A program made the translations under genes and the position numbers. The notes under the pieces were generated by a model. It was given only the letters and a program-made list of their open reading frames with translations, was not told the origin of the DNA and did no database searches. DNA of 32,269 nucleotides from JBFFXF01 sp041569895 (lineage in GTDB: Bacteria; Planctomycetota; UBA8108; JACQVS01), in the NCBI GenBank assembly GCA_041569895.1, contig JBFFXF010000054.1:1-32269 (forward strand), written 5' to 3'. Of this stretch, positions 1-7,470 are shown one piece after another. Within the stretch, counting starts at the first letter, position 1. Each line of letters opens with the position of its first letter.

Positions 1-244
1 CCCGGATCTCGGTATCGGCCATCGGTATCGGAGTCGGTCATCGGACTCCGATACCAGAGCTTTCGAGGACGGGAACGGGTACGGGAACGGGTACGGGTAC
101 GTTTTTGCAACGTCGGGGTCGGTATCGGGGTCGGTATCGGAGTCGGCATCGGAGTCGGAACCGGAATCGCCCTCAAACCGACCACCGAGCCCACCGAGCC
201 CACCGAGCCCACCGAGCCCACCGAGGACGAGGACGAGGACGAGG
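1..244 (+). repeat. Intergenic tandem-repeat island A
   Basis: This non-coding stretch is built from several short tandem modules. An ATCGGN hexamer tract covers about 8-54, a TTCGAGGAC core sits at 62-70, GGGAAC/GGGTAC units run over about 70-100, and a second ATCGGN/GTCGGN tract runs over about 112-168. Five 9-bp units of the type CCCACCGAG follow at 181-225, then a GAGGAC tract to about 247. The junction GTCATCGGACTCCG followed by TTTCGAGGACG closely resembles the junction in island D. All module periods are multiples of three, so the island stays open in several frames, but the predicted low-complexity peptide is not credible as a protein. It lies downstream of the stop of the cyclic-nucleotide-binding gene. 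The left neighbour is outside the window. Confidence 0.85.
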
Positions 245-263
245 ACGAACGGCGGCCGTTCGT
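245..263. terminator. Palindrome near the end of island A, possible terminator
   Basis: ACGAACGGC and GCCGTTCGT form a perfect 9-bp inverted repeat around a single G. It lies about 40 bases past the stop codon of the minus-strand cyclic-nucleotide-binding gene. No U-tract follows on either strand, so calling it a terminator is inference from position and symmetry only. Confidence 0.3.
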
Positions 264-304
264 GTCACGCAGGCAAAACGCGGCCACGCGAAATCCCCCC
301 CCGC

Positions 305-790
305 TCACACCGAGCTCGTCAGCCACTGGAGCTGCGTGCGCGTCAGCGAGAGTCGCGTCGCGATCAGGCTGGCGAGGCGGTCCATCGCGCGGTAGCCGAA
401 ATCCGGATGGGAGTCCATCACCTTGCGCAGGCCGGAGGCGGGGATGATGAACGCCTCGGAGTCCTCGATGGCGCAGGCGCGCGCCGTGAGCTGCGTGCCG
501 CCGGTGAGCCCGGACCAGGCGAAGAGTTCGCCGGGGCGCACCACCGTGATCCGGACCGTCTGGTCTCGATGCGTCGGCAGCGTGAAGGTGAGCTCGACCT
601 GACCCGACTTCAGGATGTACACGTTGGTGGCGTCGTCACCCTCGTCGAAGATCTCCTCGTTCGCCTTGAAGACCTGCTCGCGGACCAGCGCGCGGATCTC
701 TTCCACCGGCTCGTTCGACAGGGCGACCCCGTTGAAAAAGTACGAGTTCTCCCAATCCACCACCTTCTGCGCCATTGGAGCATTCTTCAT
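305..790 (-). CDS. Cyclic-nucleotide-binding (CRP effector-domain) protein without HTH
   Basis: A 161-residue protein that is essentially one cNMP-binding beta-roll domain. The conserved pattern is visible: EIFDEGDDATNVYILKSGQV at about 45-64, then VRPGELFAWSGLTGG near 84-98, then a C-terminal helix region rich in hydrophobics. There is no helix-turn-helix after the domain, so it cannot be a classical Crp/Fnr DNA-binding regulator on its own. Proteins of this kind usually act as ligand-sensing partners or are simply uncharacterised. The chosen start is ATG at 790; a second Met five codons in (MAQKVV) is equally possible because neither has a clear Shine-Dalgarno. It is flanked by repeat islands on both sides and transcribed alone. 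Family assignment is firm; ligand and partner are unknown. Confidence 0.85.
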   Translation of the reverse strand: MKNAPMAQKVVDWENSYFFNGVALSNEPVEEIRALVREQVFKANEEIFDEGDDATNVYILKSGQVELTFTLPTHRDQTVRITVVRPGELFAWSGLTGGTQLTARACAIEDSEAFIIPASGLRKVMDSHPDFGYRAMDRLASLIATRLSLTRTQLQWLTSSV

Positions 791-961
791 CGGAGCACCG
801 TGTATCGAATCACCCTGTCACCATGTCGGCGGAACACCCGCACCAACCGCTCGGAAGCGAGCACCGCCCCGGATCCGCGTCCCGGAGCCGCTCATCTCCC
901 GATAATGCGGGTCGAGGGCTCCATGGTAGAGGTGAGGCGTCACCACCGCAATTCTGATAAA
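791..961. other. Upstream region of the cyclic-nucleotide-binding gene, no gene seen
   Basis: This is the left part of a 405-base gap between the cyclic-nucleotide-binding gene and parE. I see no convincing coding sequence or clear sigma70 promoter here; the short open frames are unsupported. The rest of the gap holds a direct repeat (962-995) and repeat island B (about 1025-1195). Confidence 0.5.
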
Positions 962-995
962 TTTTTCACAAAGGATCGTGCCGTTTTTCACAAAG
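962..995 (-). promoter_or_regulatory. 12-bp direct repeat, 22-bp period, candidate regulator half-sites
   Basis: TTTTTCACAAAG occurs at 962-973 and again at 984-995, so the copies are exactly 22 bp apart, about two helical turns. On the minus strand each reads CTTTGTGAAAAA and contains TGTGA, the half-site core recognised by Crp-type and, with different flanks, Rex-type regulators. The pair lies 172-205 bases upstream of the cyclic-nucleotide-binding gene. No well-spaced promoter was found next to it. The repeat is seen directly; a regulatory role is inference. Confidence 0.4.
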
Positions 996-1024
996 TTGGG
1001 CTTCAAGCGGGGTTTTCCCGGGCC

Positions 1025-1195
1025 CCCCCGTCCTCCTCCTCCTCGGGCTCGTCCTCGTCCTCGTCCTCGTCCTCGAAGGCCTGAGGGGCGTTCCGATACC
1101 GATACCGACTCGCCGATCTGTGCAATCTGCGTTCCTCTTCTTTCCGGGCACGGGACCGGGGACGGGAACGGGAACGGGGACGGGGACGGGGACGC
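1025..1195 (-). repeat. Intergenic tandem-repeat island B
   Basis: On the minus strand, starting at the base after the parE stop codon, the order is GTTCCC/GTCCCC hexamers (about 1145-1195), a CGCAGATT-like module (about 1112-1132), ATCGGT hexamers (about 1091-1115), then a GGCCTTCGAGGAC core and GAGGAC hexamers (about 1040-1082). The plus strand of the first module has many GGG tracts separated by 2-3 bases, a G-quadruplex-type pattern. Module order and polarity match island F. No protein is credible here. Confidence 0.85.
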
Positions 1196-3115
1196 TCAGA
1201 TATCGAGGTCGTCCGCCTCGTTGGCTCGTTCCATGACGAAGGTGTAGCGGGCCGAGGTGTCGCGGCCCATGAGGTCGCTGACGAGGCGGTCGGTCTCGAG
1301 CTCGTCGGTGATGAGCACCTGGAGGAGCGTTCGGGTTCTCGGGTCGAGGGTCGTCTCGCGGAGCTGCTCCGCGGTCATCTCGCCGAGTCCCTTGAAGCGC
1401 GTGGTCTCGGGCTTCGCCTTGCCGCCGTGCTTCGCGATCACCTCCTCGAGCTCGCGGTCATCCCACGCCCACAGCGTCTCCTGGCCGAGCTGCACCCGGT
1501 AGAGGGGCGGGCGGCCGAGGTAGACGTGTCCGCCCCGGATCAGGTCGGGCAGGTGGCGGTAGAAGAAGGTCAAGAGGAGCGTCGCGATGTGGTGGCCGTC
1601 CGAGTCGGCGTCGGTGAGGACGATGATGCGCCCGTAGCGCAGCTTCTTGAGATCGAACTTCGGGCCGATCCCGGTGCCGAGGGCGCTGACGATGTCGGAG
1701 ATCTCCTTGTTGTCGAGGACCTTCGACAGGCTCGCCTGCTCGGTGTTGAGGACCTTGCCGCGCAGCGGCAGGATCGCCTGGTGTTTCCGATCGCGGCCCT
1801 GCTTCGCCGAGCCGCCGGCGGAGTCGCCCTCGACGATGAACAGCTCGCTCTCCTCCGGCTTCGAGCTCTCGCAGTCGGCGAGCTTGCCCGGCAGGTTCAT
1901 CCGGTGCGAGACCGCCGACTTCCGCACCACCTGGGCCGACGCGGCGCGTGACGCCGCCCGGGCGCGAGCCGCGAGGACGATGCGGGCCACGACCCCGTTG
2001 GCGATCGTGCCGTTCTCGTTGAAGTACTGCTCGAGCGCCGGCGCGACGCTGTTCGCGATCGAGGAGGTGACCTCCGGGTTGTTCAGACGCTCCTTGGTCT
2101 GTCCCTGGAACTGCGGCTCGGCGATGTAGAGCGACAGGACCGCGCTGAGGCCCTCCCGGATGTCCTCGGGCGTGGTGGTCACGCCCTTCGGCTGCAGGTT
2201 GTGGGTCTCGACGTAGTTGCGGACGGCCTTGACGACGCCGGACTTGAAACCCGACTCGTGCGTGCCGCCGATCGCCGTGTACACGCCGTTGACGTAGCTG
2301 CGAATGAACTCGCTGGTCTCGTCGGTCCACTGCAGCGCGACCTCCATGCGGGGGTCGTCCTCCCGCTCGAGGTAGAAGACGAAGTCCTGGGTCGGCTTCT
2401 TGTCGCGCTCGGTGATCAGCTTCTTGAGGAACTCCTGGATCCCCTCCTCGTGCGCGAACTCGTGTCTCTCGCCGGACGTGCCGTCCTTGAAGACGACGCG
2501 AAGACCGCGGTGGAGGTACGACTTCGACTCGAGCACCTCGCTGATGATCTTGGCGTCGAAGGTGGTGCGCGGAAAGATGTCGGGATCCGGCTGGAAGTAG
2601 ATCGATGTGCCGCTGCCGCGTGCCGCGCCGGTTCGCTTGAGCGACGACGCCGGCTTGCCGCGACGGAACTTCTGCTGGTACTCCGAGCCCTCGCGCTTGA
2701 CCGTCGCCACGAGCGTCGAGGAGAGCGCGTTGACCACCGACGCTCCCACGCCGTGGAGTCCGCCGGAGTGAATGTAGTTCTCGTGCCCGAACTTCCCGCC
2801 GGCGTGCAGCGTCGTCAGGATGAGCTCGAGCGCCGGCTTCTTGTGCTTCGGGTGCTTGTCGACGGGGATGCCGCGTCCGTTGTCGGTGACGCGCGCACCC
2901 TTCCCGTCCGAGTCGAGCTCGACCTCGATCGTCGTCGCGTGACCGTTGATCACCTCGTCGATGGCGTTGTCGAGGATCTCCCAGAGCAGGTGGTGCACAC
3001 CGCGCGAGTCGACCCCGCCGATGTACATCGCCGGACGCTTGCGGACCGGCTCGAGTCCCTCGAGGACCGTGATATCGCTCGCGCGGTACGATTTGGTCGT
3101 GGTCGACGTGCCCAT
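1196..3115 (-). CDS. parE: DNA topoisomerase IV subunit B (ParE; type IIA ATPase subunit)
   Basis: ATP-dependent subunit of a type IIA topoisomerase that decatenates or relaxes DNA together with ParC. It has the GHKL ATPase motifs (EILDNAIDEV with Asn50, DNGRGIP near 79), the transducer segment, then a TOPRIM domain with EGDSAGG (about residue 430) and DADSDGHH (about 503). DADSDG rather than DADVDG, and QTKERL, are ParE-like; assignment as ParE versus GyrB is inference, supported by the adjacent parC. ATG at 3115 gives a normal 639-residue protein. The frame stays open to a GTG at 3271, adding 52 residues, about half Lys/Arg, with codons (AGA, AGG, AAA, GGA) unlike the rest of the gene. I therefore prefer the internal start, but a basic N-terminal extension is possible. 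It is the second gene of an operon with parC. Confidence 0.9.
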   Translation of the reverse strand: MGTSTTTKSYRASDITVLEGLEPVRKRPAMYIGGVDSRGVHHLLWEILDNAIDEVINGHATTIEVELDSDGKGARVTDNGRGIPVDKHPKHKKPALELILTTLHAGGKFGHENYIHSGGLHGVGASVVNALSSTLVATVKREGSEYQQKFRRGKPASSLKRTGAARGSGTSIYFQPDPDIFPRTTFDAKIISEVLESKSYLHRGLRVVFKDGTSGERHEFAHEEGIQEFLKKLITERDKKPTQDFVFYLEREDDPRMEVALQWTDETSEFIRSYVNGVYTAIGGTHESGFKSGVVKAVRNYVETHNLQPKGVTTTPEDIREGLSAVLSLYIAEPQFQGQTKERLNNPEVTSSIANSVAPALEQYFNENGTIANGVVARIVLAARARAASRAASAQVVRKSAVSHRMNLPGKLADCESSKPEESELFIVEGDSAGGSAKQGRDRKHQAILPLRGKVLNTEQASLSKVLDNKEISDIVSALGTGIGPKFDLKKLRYGRIIVLTDADSDGHHIATLLLTFFYRHLPDLIRGGHVYLGRPPLYRVQLGQETLWAWDDRELEEVIAKHGGKAKPETTRFKGLGEMTAEQLRETTLDPRTRTLLQVLITDELETDRLVSDLMGRDTSARYTFVMERANEADDLDI

Positions 3116-3307
3116 CAGTCGTCCTGCTTTACCCCTTCCCTTCGTTCTCTTCGCTCTCGGCGCGCCCTTCCTCTTTCGCGTGGCGCCCCTCGGCGCTCGC
3201 GCAGTCGTCCGGCGGCGCTTTTTCGCCGAACGCCTCCCGCCCCCTCTCGATTTCTTCGGTCGCGACGCCACGGTCGTGTACGCCGGCCGGCACGCGCCGT
3301 CCCGGCG

Positions 3308-6139
3308 TCAGTTCCCCTTCTTGCGGCCCCTCTTGCGTGCCGCCTTGCCGCGCGCTGTGCCATTCTTCGCGGCGTTGGCGGTCTTGCGTCCCGAGCTCCG
3401 CTTGCTGCCGGGCTTCTTCGCCGTCTTCCTGGCCGAATTCCCGCCGGACTTCTTGACCGTCTTCCTGGCCGACTTGCCGGATCCGGTTGCCTTCTTCTTG
3501 CCGGCCTTCTCGCTCGCCTTCTTGCGCGCCTTCTTGCGCGCCTTCTTGCCCGACTTGCCGGTCTTCTTGCCGGTCTTCGCGCCGGTTTTCCTGGCGGCCT
3601 TCGTCTCGTCCGCGCTCCCGGCTGCGGACTCGCCGTCGGCGTCGTCCACGTCCTCGGCGCCCTCGTCGGTCTTCGCGGCGGTCTTCGCGGCGGTCTTCGT
3701 CTTGCCGGCCTCGTCGTCGGCCTCGTGCTCGTCCTCGTCGCCCTCGGCGCTCTCGGCCGGCGCTCCACCGCCGGGCTCGCCCTCGCCGGTCGAGAGGAAG
3801 TCCGGCAGGGAGAGCGCGCGGCGCTCGATCTCCTCGAGCGAGCCGCGCTTCACCACCTCGAATCCCTTGCCGCCCCTGGAGGTGACTCGGTAGTTGCCGG
3901 GCAGAATCGGGATCCGCTTGCCGCCGTCACGGATGACAACGAGCCCCTCGCGCGGACGGGTGCTGACGTCGAAGCTTAGCACGCGGTCGGTCTTGTCGAC
4001 CTTGATGACCCGCACGCCGCGTCCCGGCCCCGAGAGGAAGTTGACCTCCTCGACCTTGCAGAGCAGCGCCCGGCCGTTCCGCGAGGCGGTGACGAGGACC
4101 TCCTCGCCCTGGATGATCGAGACGCCGACGATCTCCTCGCCCTGCTTGGTGCGCGCGAATCGGCGGCCGACTCGCGTCGACGGCTCGGCGTACGGGTGGA
4201 GCGCGAACCGCAGCCCGTAGCCGCTGGACGACACGGCGATCGCGTGGTTCTTCGGGATCTCTCCCTCGGCGTCCTTCGCCGACCCGAGATCCGGCGTCGC
4301 CCGCGGATCGAAGGAGACCGCCGCGATCGGTCGCTCCCCGTCCTTGAACCGGAAGAGCCGCTGGATCGGATCACCGAAGCCGCGCGGCGAGGCGGGCACG
4401 TCGTTGATGCGGATCGTGTAGACGGTGCCGAAGTTCGAGAAGAAGCCGACGGTCGAACGGGTGTCGCCGCCGAGCACGGCGATGATCTCGTCGCCCTGCC
4501 TGGTGCGCACCTTGGTGATGTCGCTGACGCGCTGCACGCGACGCACCCAGCCGTCACGCGACAGCAGCACGAGCGCGTCCTCGTTGACGATGAAGGCCTC
4601 CTCGTTGAAGGACGCCTCCTCCTGGCCCTTCGTCGTCACCGTCGTTCGCCGCTCGTCGCCGTAGCGCTCGCCGATCTCCTTGAGCTCCTGCTTGACGGGT
4701 GTCCAGATGCGACGCGGATTGTCGAGGATCGCCTTGATCGCCTTGATCCGCTTCCGCTTCTCGCGCAGCTCGTCGAGGATGGCCTGGATCTCGAGCTTCG
4801 CCAGTTTGTACAGCTTGAGCTCGAGGACGGCGTCCGCCTGGACCTCGTCGAGGCGGAAGCGCTTCCGCAGCTTCTTGGCCGCGTCCTTCTTGCCCTCCGA
4901 GCGGCGGACGATGCGGATCGCCTCGTCGAGGGCATCGAAGACCTTCTTGAAGCCCTCGAGGATGTGGCAGCGCTCCTTGAGGAGCCGCATCTCGTGCTCG
5001 AACCGACGCCGCACCACCTCGAACCGGAACTTGATGAACTGATCGAGCACCGTCTTGAGATCGGCGCGACGCGGCACGCATGCGTCGCTGCCGTCGTGCG
5101 GCACGAGACACGTCAGGTTGACGTTGAAGTTGGTCTGCAGCGGGGTGTGACGGTACAGATACGCCATCACCTGGTCCGCGTCGGCGTCGCCCTTGAGCTC
5201 GAGCACGATGCGGATGTCGTCGGTCGACTCGTCGCGAACATCGACGATCTGCGGCACCTTGCGCGACGCGGCGAGCTCTCCGAAGCGCTCGACAAGCTGC
5301 GCCTTGTTCACCATGTACGGGATCGAGCGGACGATGATCCGCTGCATCCGCCGTCCGCTCTTCTCGATCTCGTACTCGCCGCGGACACGGATGCTCCCCT
5401 GGCCGGACTGGTAGATCTTCCTGAGCTCCGCGCGCGAGTTGAGGATCTCGCCCCCGACGGGGAAGTCCGGCCCCTTGATGATCTTGACGAGATCCGCCGT
5501 GCTCATCTTGCGGTTCTCGATCAGGGCGACACACGCGTCGACCACCTCCCGCAGGTTGTGCGGGGGGATGTTCGTCGCCATGCCGACGGCGATGCCCGAC
5601 GTGCCGTTGATCAGCAGATGCGGCACGCGCGCCGGCAGGACCTCCGGCTCCTTCTGGCTGCCGTCGTAGTTCGGGCGGAAGTCGACGGTCTCCTGCCGGA
5701 TCTCGTCGAGGAGCTCCACCGAGAGGGGCTCGAGCTTCGCCTCGGTGTACCGGAACGCCGCCGGACTGTCACCGTCGAGCGAGCCGAAGTTGCCCTGGCC
5801 GAAAACGAGCGGATAGCGCAGGTTCCAGTTCTGCGCCATGCGCACGAGGGCGTCGTAGACGGCGGTATCGCCGTGCGGGTGATAGTTGCTGAGCACCTGT
5901 CCGACGACCTTGGCGCACTTGATCGTCTTGCGATCCGGCAGCAGCCGGAGATCGTTGAACATGGTGTAGAGGATGCGACGCTGGACCGGCTTGAGCCCGT
6001 CGCGAACGTCGGGGAGCGCCCGGGACGTGATGACGGAGATGGCGTAGTTCAGGTAACGCCGGCGGGCGGCGTCGTGGAACGTGACCTCCTCGACCGAGCC
6101 GGGATCCCGGTAATCTATCAACTGCTTGCGTCTCGGCAT
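3308..6139 (-). CDS. parC: DNA topoisomerase IV subunit A (ParC) with H1-like C-terminal tail
   Basis: DNA-cleaving subunit of the type IIA topoisomerase. From the ATG at 6139 it has 943 residues. The winged-helix cleavage domain includes RRILYTM, the HPHGD motif and the active-site Tyr131 in AAFRYTEAKL. A coiled-coil gate follows, then a beta-pinwheel domain (about 500-775). The pinwheel has no canonical GyrA box at its start; a related RGGKG appears only in a late blade, fitting ParC more than GyrA. Residues 785-943 are an extra tail: about 60 mostly acidic and Ala-rich residues, then about 95 rich in Lys, Arg and Ala with repeated AKK/ARKK patterns like histone H1. The frame stays open to a GTG at 6256, adding 39 basic residues; the ATG matches the usual family start, but neither start has a clear Shine-Dalgarno. 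parE follows downstream. Confidence 0.92.
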   Translation of the reverse strand: MPRRKQLIDYRDPGSVEEVTFHDAARRRYLNYAISVITSRALPDVRDGLKPVQRRILYTMFNDLRLLPDRKTIKCAKVVGQVLSNYHPHGDTAVYDALVRMAQNWNLRYPLVFGQGNFGSLDGDSPAAFRYTEAKLEPLSVELLDEIRQETVDFRPNYDGSQKEPEVLPARVPHLLINGTSGIAVGMATNIPPHNLREVVDACVALIENRKMSTADLVKIIKGPDFPVGGEILNSRAELRKIYQSGQGSIRVRGEYEIEKSGRRMQRIIVRSIPYMVNKAQLVERFGELAASRKVPQIVDVRDESTDDIRIVLELKGDADADQVMAYLYRHTPLQTNFNVNLTCLVPHDGSDACVPRRADLKTVLDQFIKFRFEVVRRRFEHEMRLLKERCHILEGFKKVFDALDEAIRIVRRSEGKKDAAKKLRKRFRLDEVQADAVLELKLYKLAKLEIQAILDELREKRKRIKAIKAILDNPRRIWTPVKQELKEIGERYGDERRTTVTTKGQEEASFNEEAFIVNEDALVLLSRDGWVRRVQRVSDITKVRTRQGDEIIAVLGGDTRSTVGFFSNFGTVYTIRINDVPASPRGFGDPIQRLFRFKDGERPIAAVSFDPRATPDLGSAKDAEGEIPKNHAIAVSSSGYGLRFALHPYAEPSTRVGRRFARTKQGEEIVGVSIIQGEEVLVTASRNGRALLCKVEEVNFLSGPGRGVRVIKVDKTDRVLSFDVSTRPREGLVVIRDGGKRIPILPGNYRVTSRGGKGFEVVKRGSLEEIERRALSLPDFLSTGEGEPGGGAPAESAEGDEDEHEADDEAGKTKTAAKTAAKTDEGAEDVDDADGESAAGSADETKAARKTGAKTGKKTGKSGKKARKKARKKASEKAGKKKATGSGKSARKTVKKSGGNSARKTAKKPGSKRSSGRKTANAAKNGTARGKAARKRGRKKGN

Positions 6140-6322
6140 CTGCTTCGAGGCTGGCGAGGCGGCGGCCGCGGGCCCGAACCCCTCGAACGGCCCGGCGCGG
6201 CCTCGTCTCCTGCTCCTCTTCCTTCTCTTCACACGGCCGCACCGGGACGCGCCCACGTCAGTAGAAGCGCCAGAACCGGCCCATCGAGGCGGCGATGCCG
6301 CCCCGCCGGACGACCGCGTGTC

Positions 6323-6351
6323 CTTTTAAACTAGCTCCGGAGGCTTTGCAA
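6323..6351 (-). promoter_or_regulatory. Possible sigma70-type promoter for parC-parE
   Basis: On the minus strand TTGCAA (6351-6346) and TAAAAG (6328-6323) are separated by 17 bases, each matching four of six consensus positions. The site lies upstream of both possible parC starts in an AT-rich patch of an otherwise very GC-rich region. It is a weak sequence match only. Confidence 0.3.
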
Positions 6352-6390
6352 GCACGGCCTGCAGGCGGGTCGAGCCGGCGCGAGGGCGGA

Positions 6391-6777
6391 TCAACTTTGC
6401 CGGAGCGTGTCCTTGACTGCCTTGACGATGTTTCGGCAGCGCAAGGTCTCGACCTTGATGGTGTGAAGGGATTCGGTGACGGTCTGCGGCGATGCCAGGT
6501 TGGAGAGCGCCAGCTCCGCGGCGAGCATCACCGACCCGATGGAGTTGTTGAGCTCGTTGGCGACGTCCGCGACGAGGGTCCGCAGCAGGTCGACGGCCTC
6601 CTCGCCGCCGTCAGAGCCCGCCAGTCGGTCGAGGACTGCGCGGACGCTCTCCGTCTGCTCGTGAAAGCGCTCGAGTATGTCTTCCAACTGCTGCTCGCTC
6701 GATTCAGTGGTCCCCGGGGTCGTCGCCGCCGCCCCTGCCCGGGGCGCCGCCGCCGGAGTGCTTGCGGATGAGCTCAC
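6391..6777 (-). CDS. Small DHp-like (HisKA-type) protein lacking phospho-His and ATPase
   Basis: The C-terminal hundred residues form a two-helix pattern like the dimerisation/phosphotransfer domain of histidine kinases: DVANELNNSIGSVMLAAELA, then a short linker and an IKVETLRCRNIVKAVKD helix. The kinase motif normally reads H-E-L-x-N; here the His position is Asn (codon at 6556-6558), and no HATPase domain follows. It therefore cannot autophosphorylate and is not an ordinary phosphotransfer protein. The start is uncertain: GTG at 6777 overlaps the receiver gene by 74 bases, while TTG at 6687 begins just after its stop. The Ala/Pro-rich part before residue 30 may not be translated. Close coupling to the receiver suggests the two products work together. 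The fold is inferred from pattern only. Confidence 0.6.
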   Translation of the reverse strand: MSSSASTPAAAPRAGAAATTPGTTESSEQQLEDILERFHEQTESVRAVLDRLAGSDGGEEAVDLLRTLVADVANELNNSIGSVMLAAELALSNLASPQTVTESLHTIKVETLRCRNIVKAVKDTLRQS

Positions 6778-7192
6778 GGAGCCGAGCCGTGTCGAGCGGC
6801 TTGGTCTCGAACTCGTCCATCCCGACGGCAAAGCACCTCTCCCGATACTCATCGATCGCACAGGCCGTCAAGGCGATTATCGGAACGCGCTTCCCGTCCC
6901 CGTTCTCCAATTCGCGGCTCCGGATCAACGTCGTTGCCTCGAAGCCGTCCATCTCCGGCATGCTCAGGTCCATCAGGACGATGTCGTAGGCGCCGGTAGC
7001 GTGCATGTCGACCGCCTGGCGGCCGTTCTCGGCGACGTCGACCCGGTAACCCCATTTCTTCAGGAGACGCGAGACGATGGCCTGGTTCATGCGGTGGTCA
7101 TCGACGACCAGCACGCGAGCGGTCCCCGGGCACCCGTGGCCACCCCCGCTCCCGGCCGTCTTCGCCTTCCGGCTCGCTCGCTCCAGCGCCAT
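6704..7192 (-). CDS. Single-domain response regulator (hybrid-kinase-type receiver)
   Basis: A 162-residue protein made of one receiver domain with a short, probably disordered, N-terminal tail (1-24) and a Gly-rich C-terminus. The acidic pair is Asp31-Asp32 (VVDDHRMNQAIV), the phospho-acceptor is Asp75 (LMDLSMPEMDG), and the switch Thr109 (IALTA) and Lys131-Pro are present. DDHxxN, MDxxMPxMDG and KP are typical of receivers found in hybrid histidine kinases rather than of OmpR-type regulators. There is no output domain. The start is well supported: CAGGAGGAG stands seven bases before the ATG at 7192. The 3' end overlaps or abuts the DHp-like gene, so both are probably made from one transcript. 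Confidence 0.88.
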   Translation of the reverse strand: MALERASRKAKTAGSGGGHGCPGTARVLVVDDHRMNQAIVSRLLKKWGYRVDVAENGRQAVDMHATGAYDIVLMDLSMPEMDGFEATTLIRSRELENGDGKRVPIIALTACAIDEYRERCFAVGMDEFETKPLDTARLRELIRKHSGGGAPGRGGGDDPGDH

Positions 7193-7319
7193 CGGCTCCT
7201 CCTGAACGCCGTTCGGGGAGCGCGTTCGGGCGATACCCTCCTCCGGTGCCGCGCTCTTCCCGGAGCGAGTTTCGCATCCGGCGAGCGATGGCGATATGCG
7301 GTGATCTCCTGAAATCGCC
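7193..7319. other. Intergenic stretch ahead of the receiver gene
   Basis: It holds the strong Shine-Dalgarno of the receiver gene (minus strand, next to 7193-7200). I find no convincing promoter and no gene. The longer open frames crossing it arise from the hairpin copies to the right and do not look like proteins. Confidence 0.5.
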
Positions 7320-7320
7320 G

Positions 7321-7359
7321 CCCTGGTTTTTCTCGCACTTCCAGCGAGAAAAACCAGGG
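7321..7359. repeat. Long palindromic hairpin, copy 1
   Basis: CCCTGGTTTTTCTCGC and its exact reverse complement flank the loop ACTTCCA, giving a perfect 16-bp stem (18 bp including one flanking base pair on each side beyond the core). An identical copy, loop included and in the same orientation, lies at 7476-7514. The A/T run inside the stem is unusual for this GC-rich region. There is no trailing U-tract, so it is more like a REP or palindromic mobile unit than a classical terminator. Confidence 0.9.
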
Positions 7360-7470
7360 CGAATACGCATGATCTCCCGTGCTCCTCTTCCTCCGCCGAT
7401 CGTGAAGCAGCTGCGGAACATTTTTCTCATGCAAGCCGTCCGGGCACGGCAAGATCCTCGCCCTTTCAAT
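7360..7470. other. 111-base spacer between the two identical hairpins
   Basis: I see no coding signal. It is slightly more AT-rich than its surroundings and contains ACATTTTTCTCATGC. It could be the core of a small element bounded by the hairpins, or a short RNA, but nothing in the sequence shows this directly. Confidence 0.35.

Noticed and set aside
1..244. CRISPR array
   Set aside because: Units are 6-9 bases in direct tandem without unique spacers, and no cas genes are present.
105..395. Arg-rich open frame through island A (HRAHRAHRA, GRGRGR)
   Set aside because: The low-complexity peptide follows directly from repeats with periods of 6 and 9; no start signal and no similarity to a protein family that I recognise.
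3116..3271. Basic 52-residue N-terminal extension as a definite part of ParE
   Set aside because: Open and Lys/Arg-rich, but codon choice differs from the gene body and the family start lies at 3115; kept only as a possibility.
2201..6334. Very long plus-strand open frames (592 and 712 codons) opposite parE and parC
   Set aside because: They mirror the genes in a GC-rich antisense frame, are Arg/Leu/Val/Asp-rich without motifs, and the minus-strand reading matches ParE and ParC throughout.
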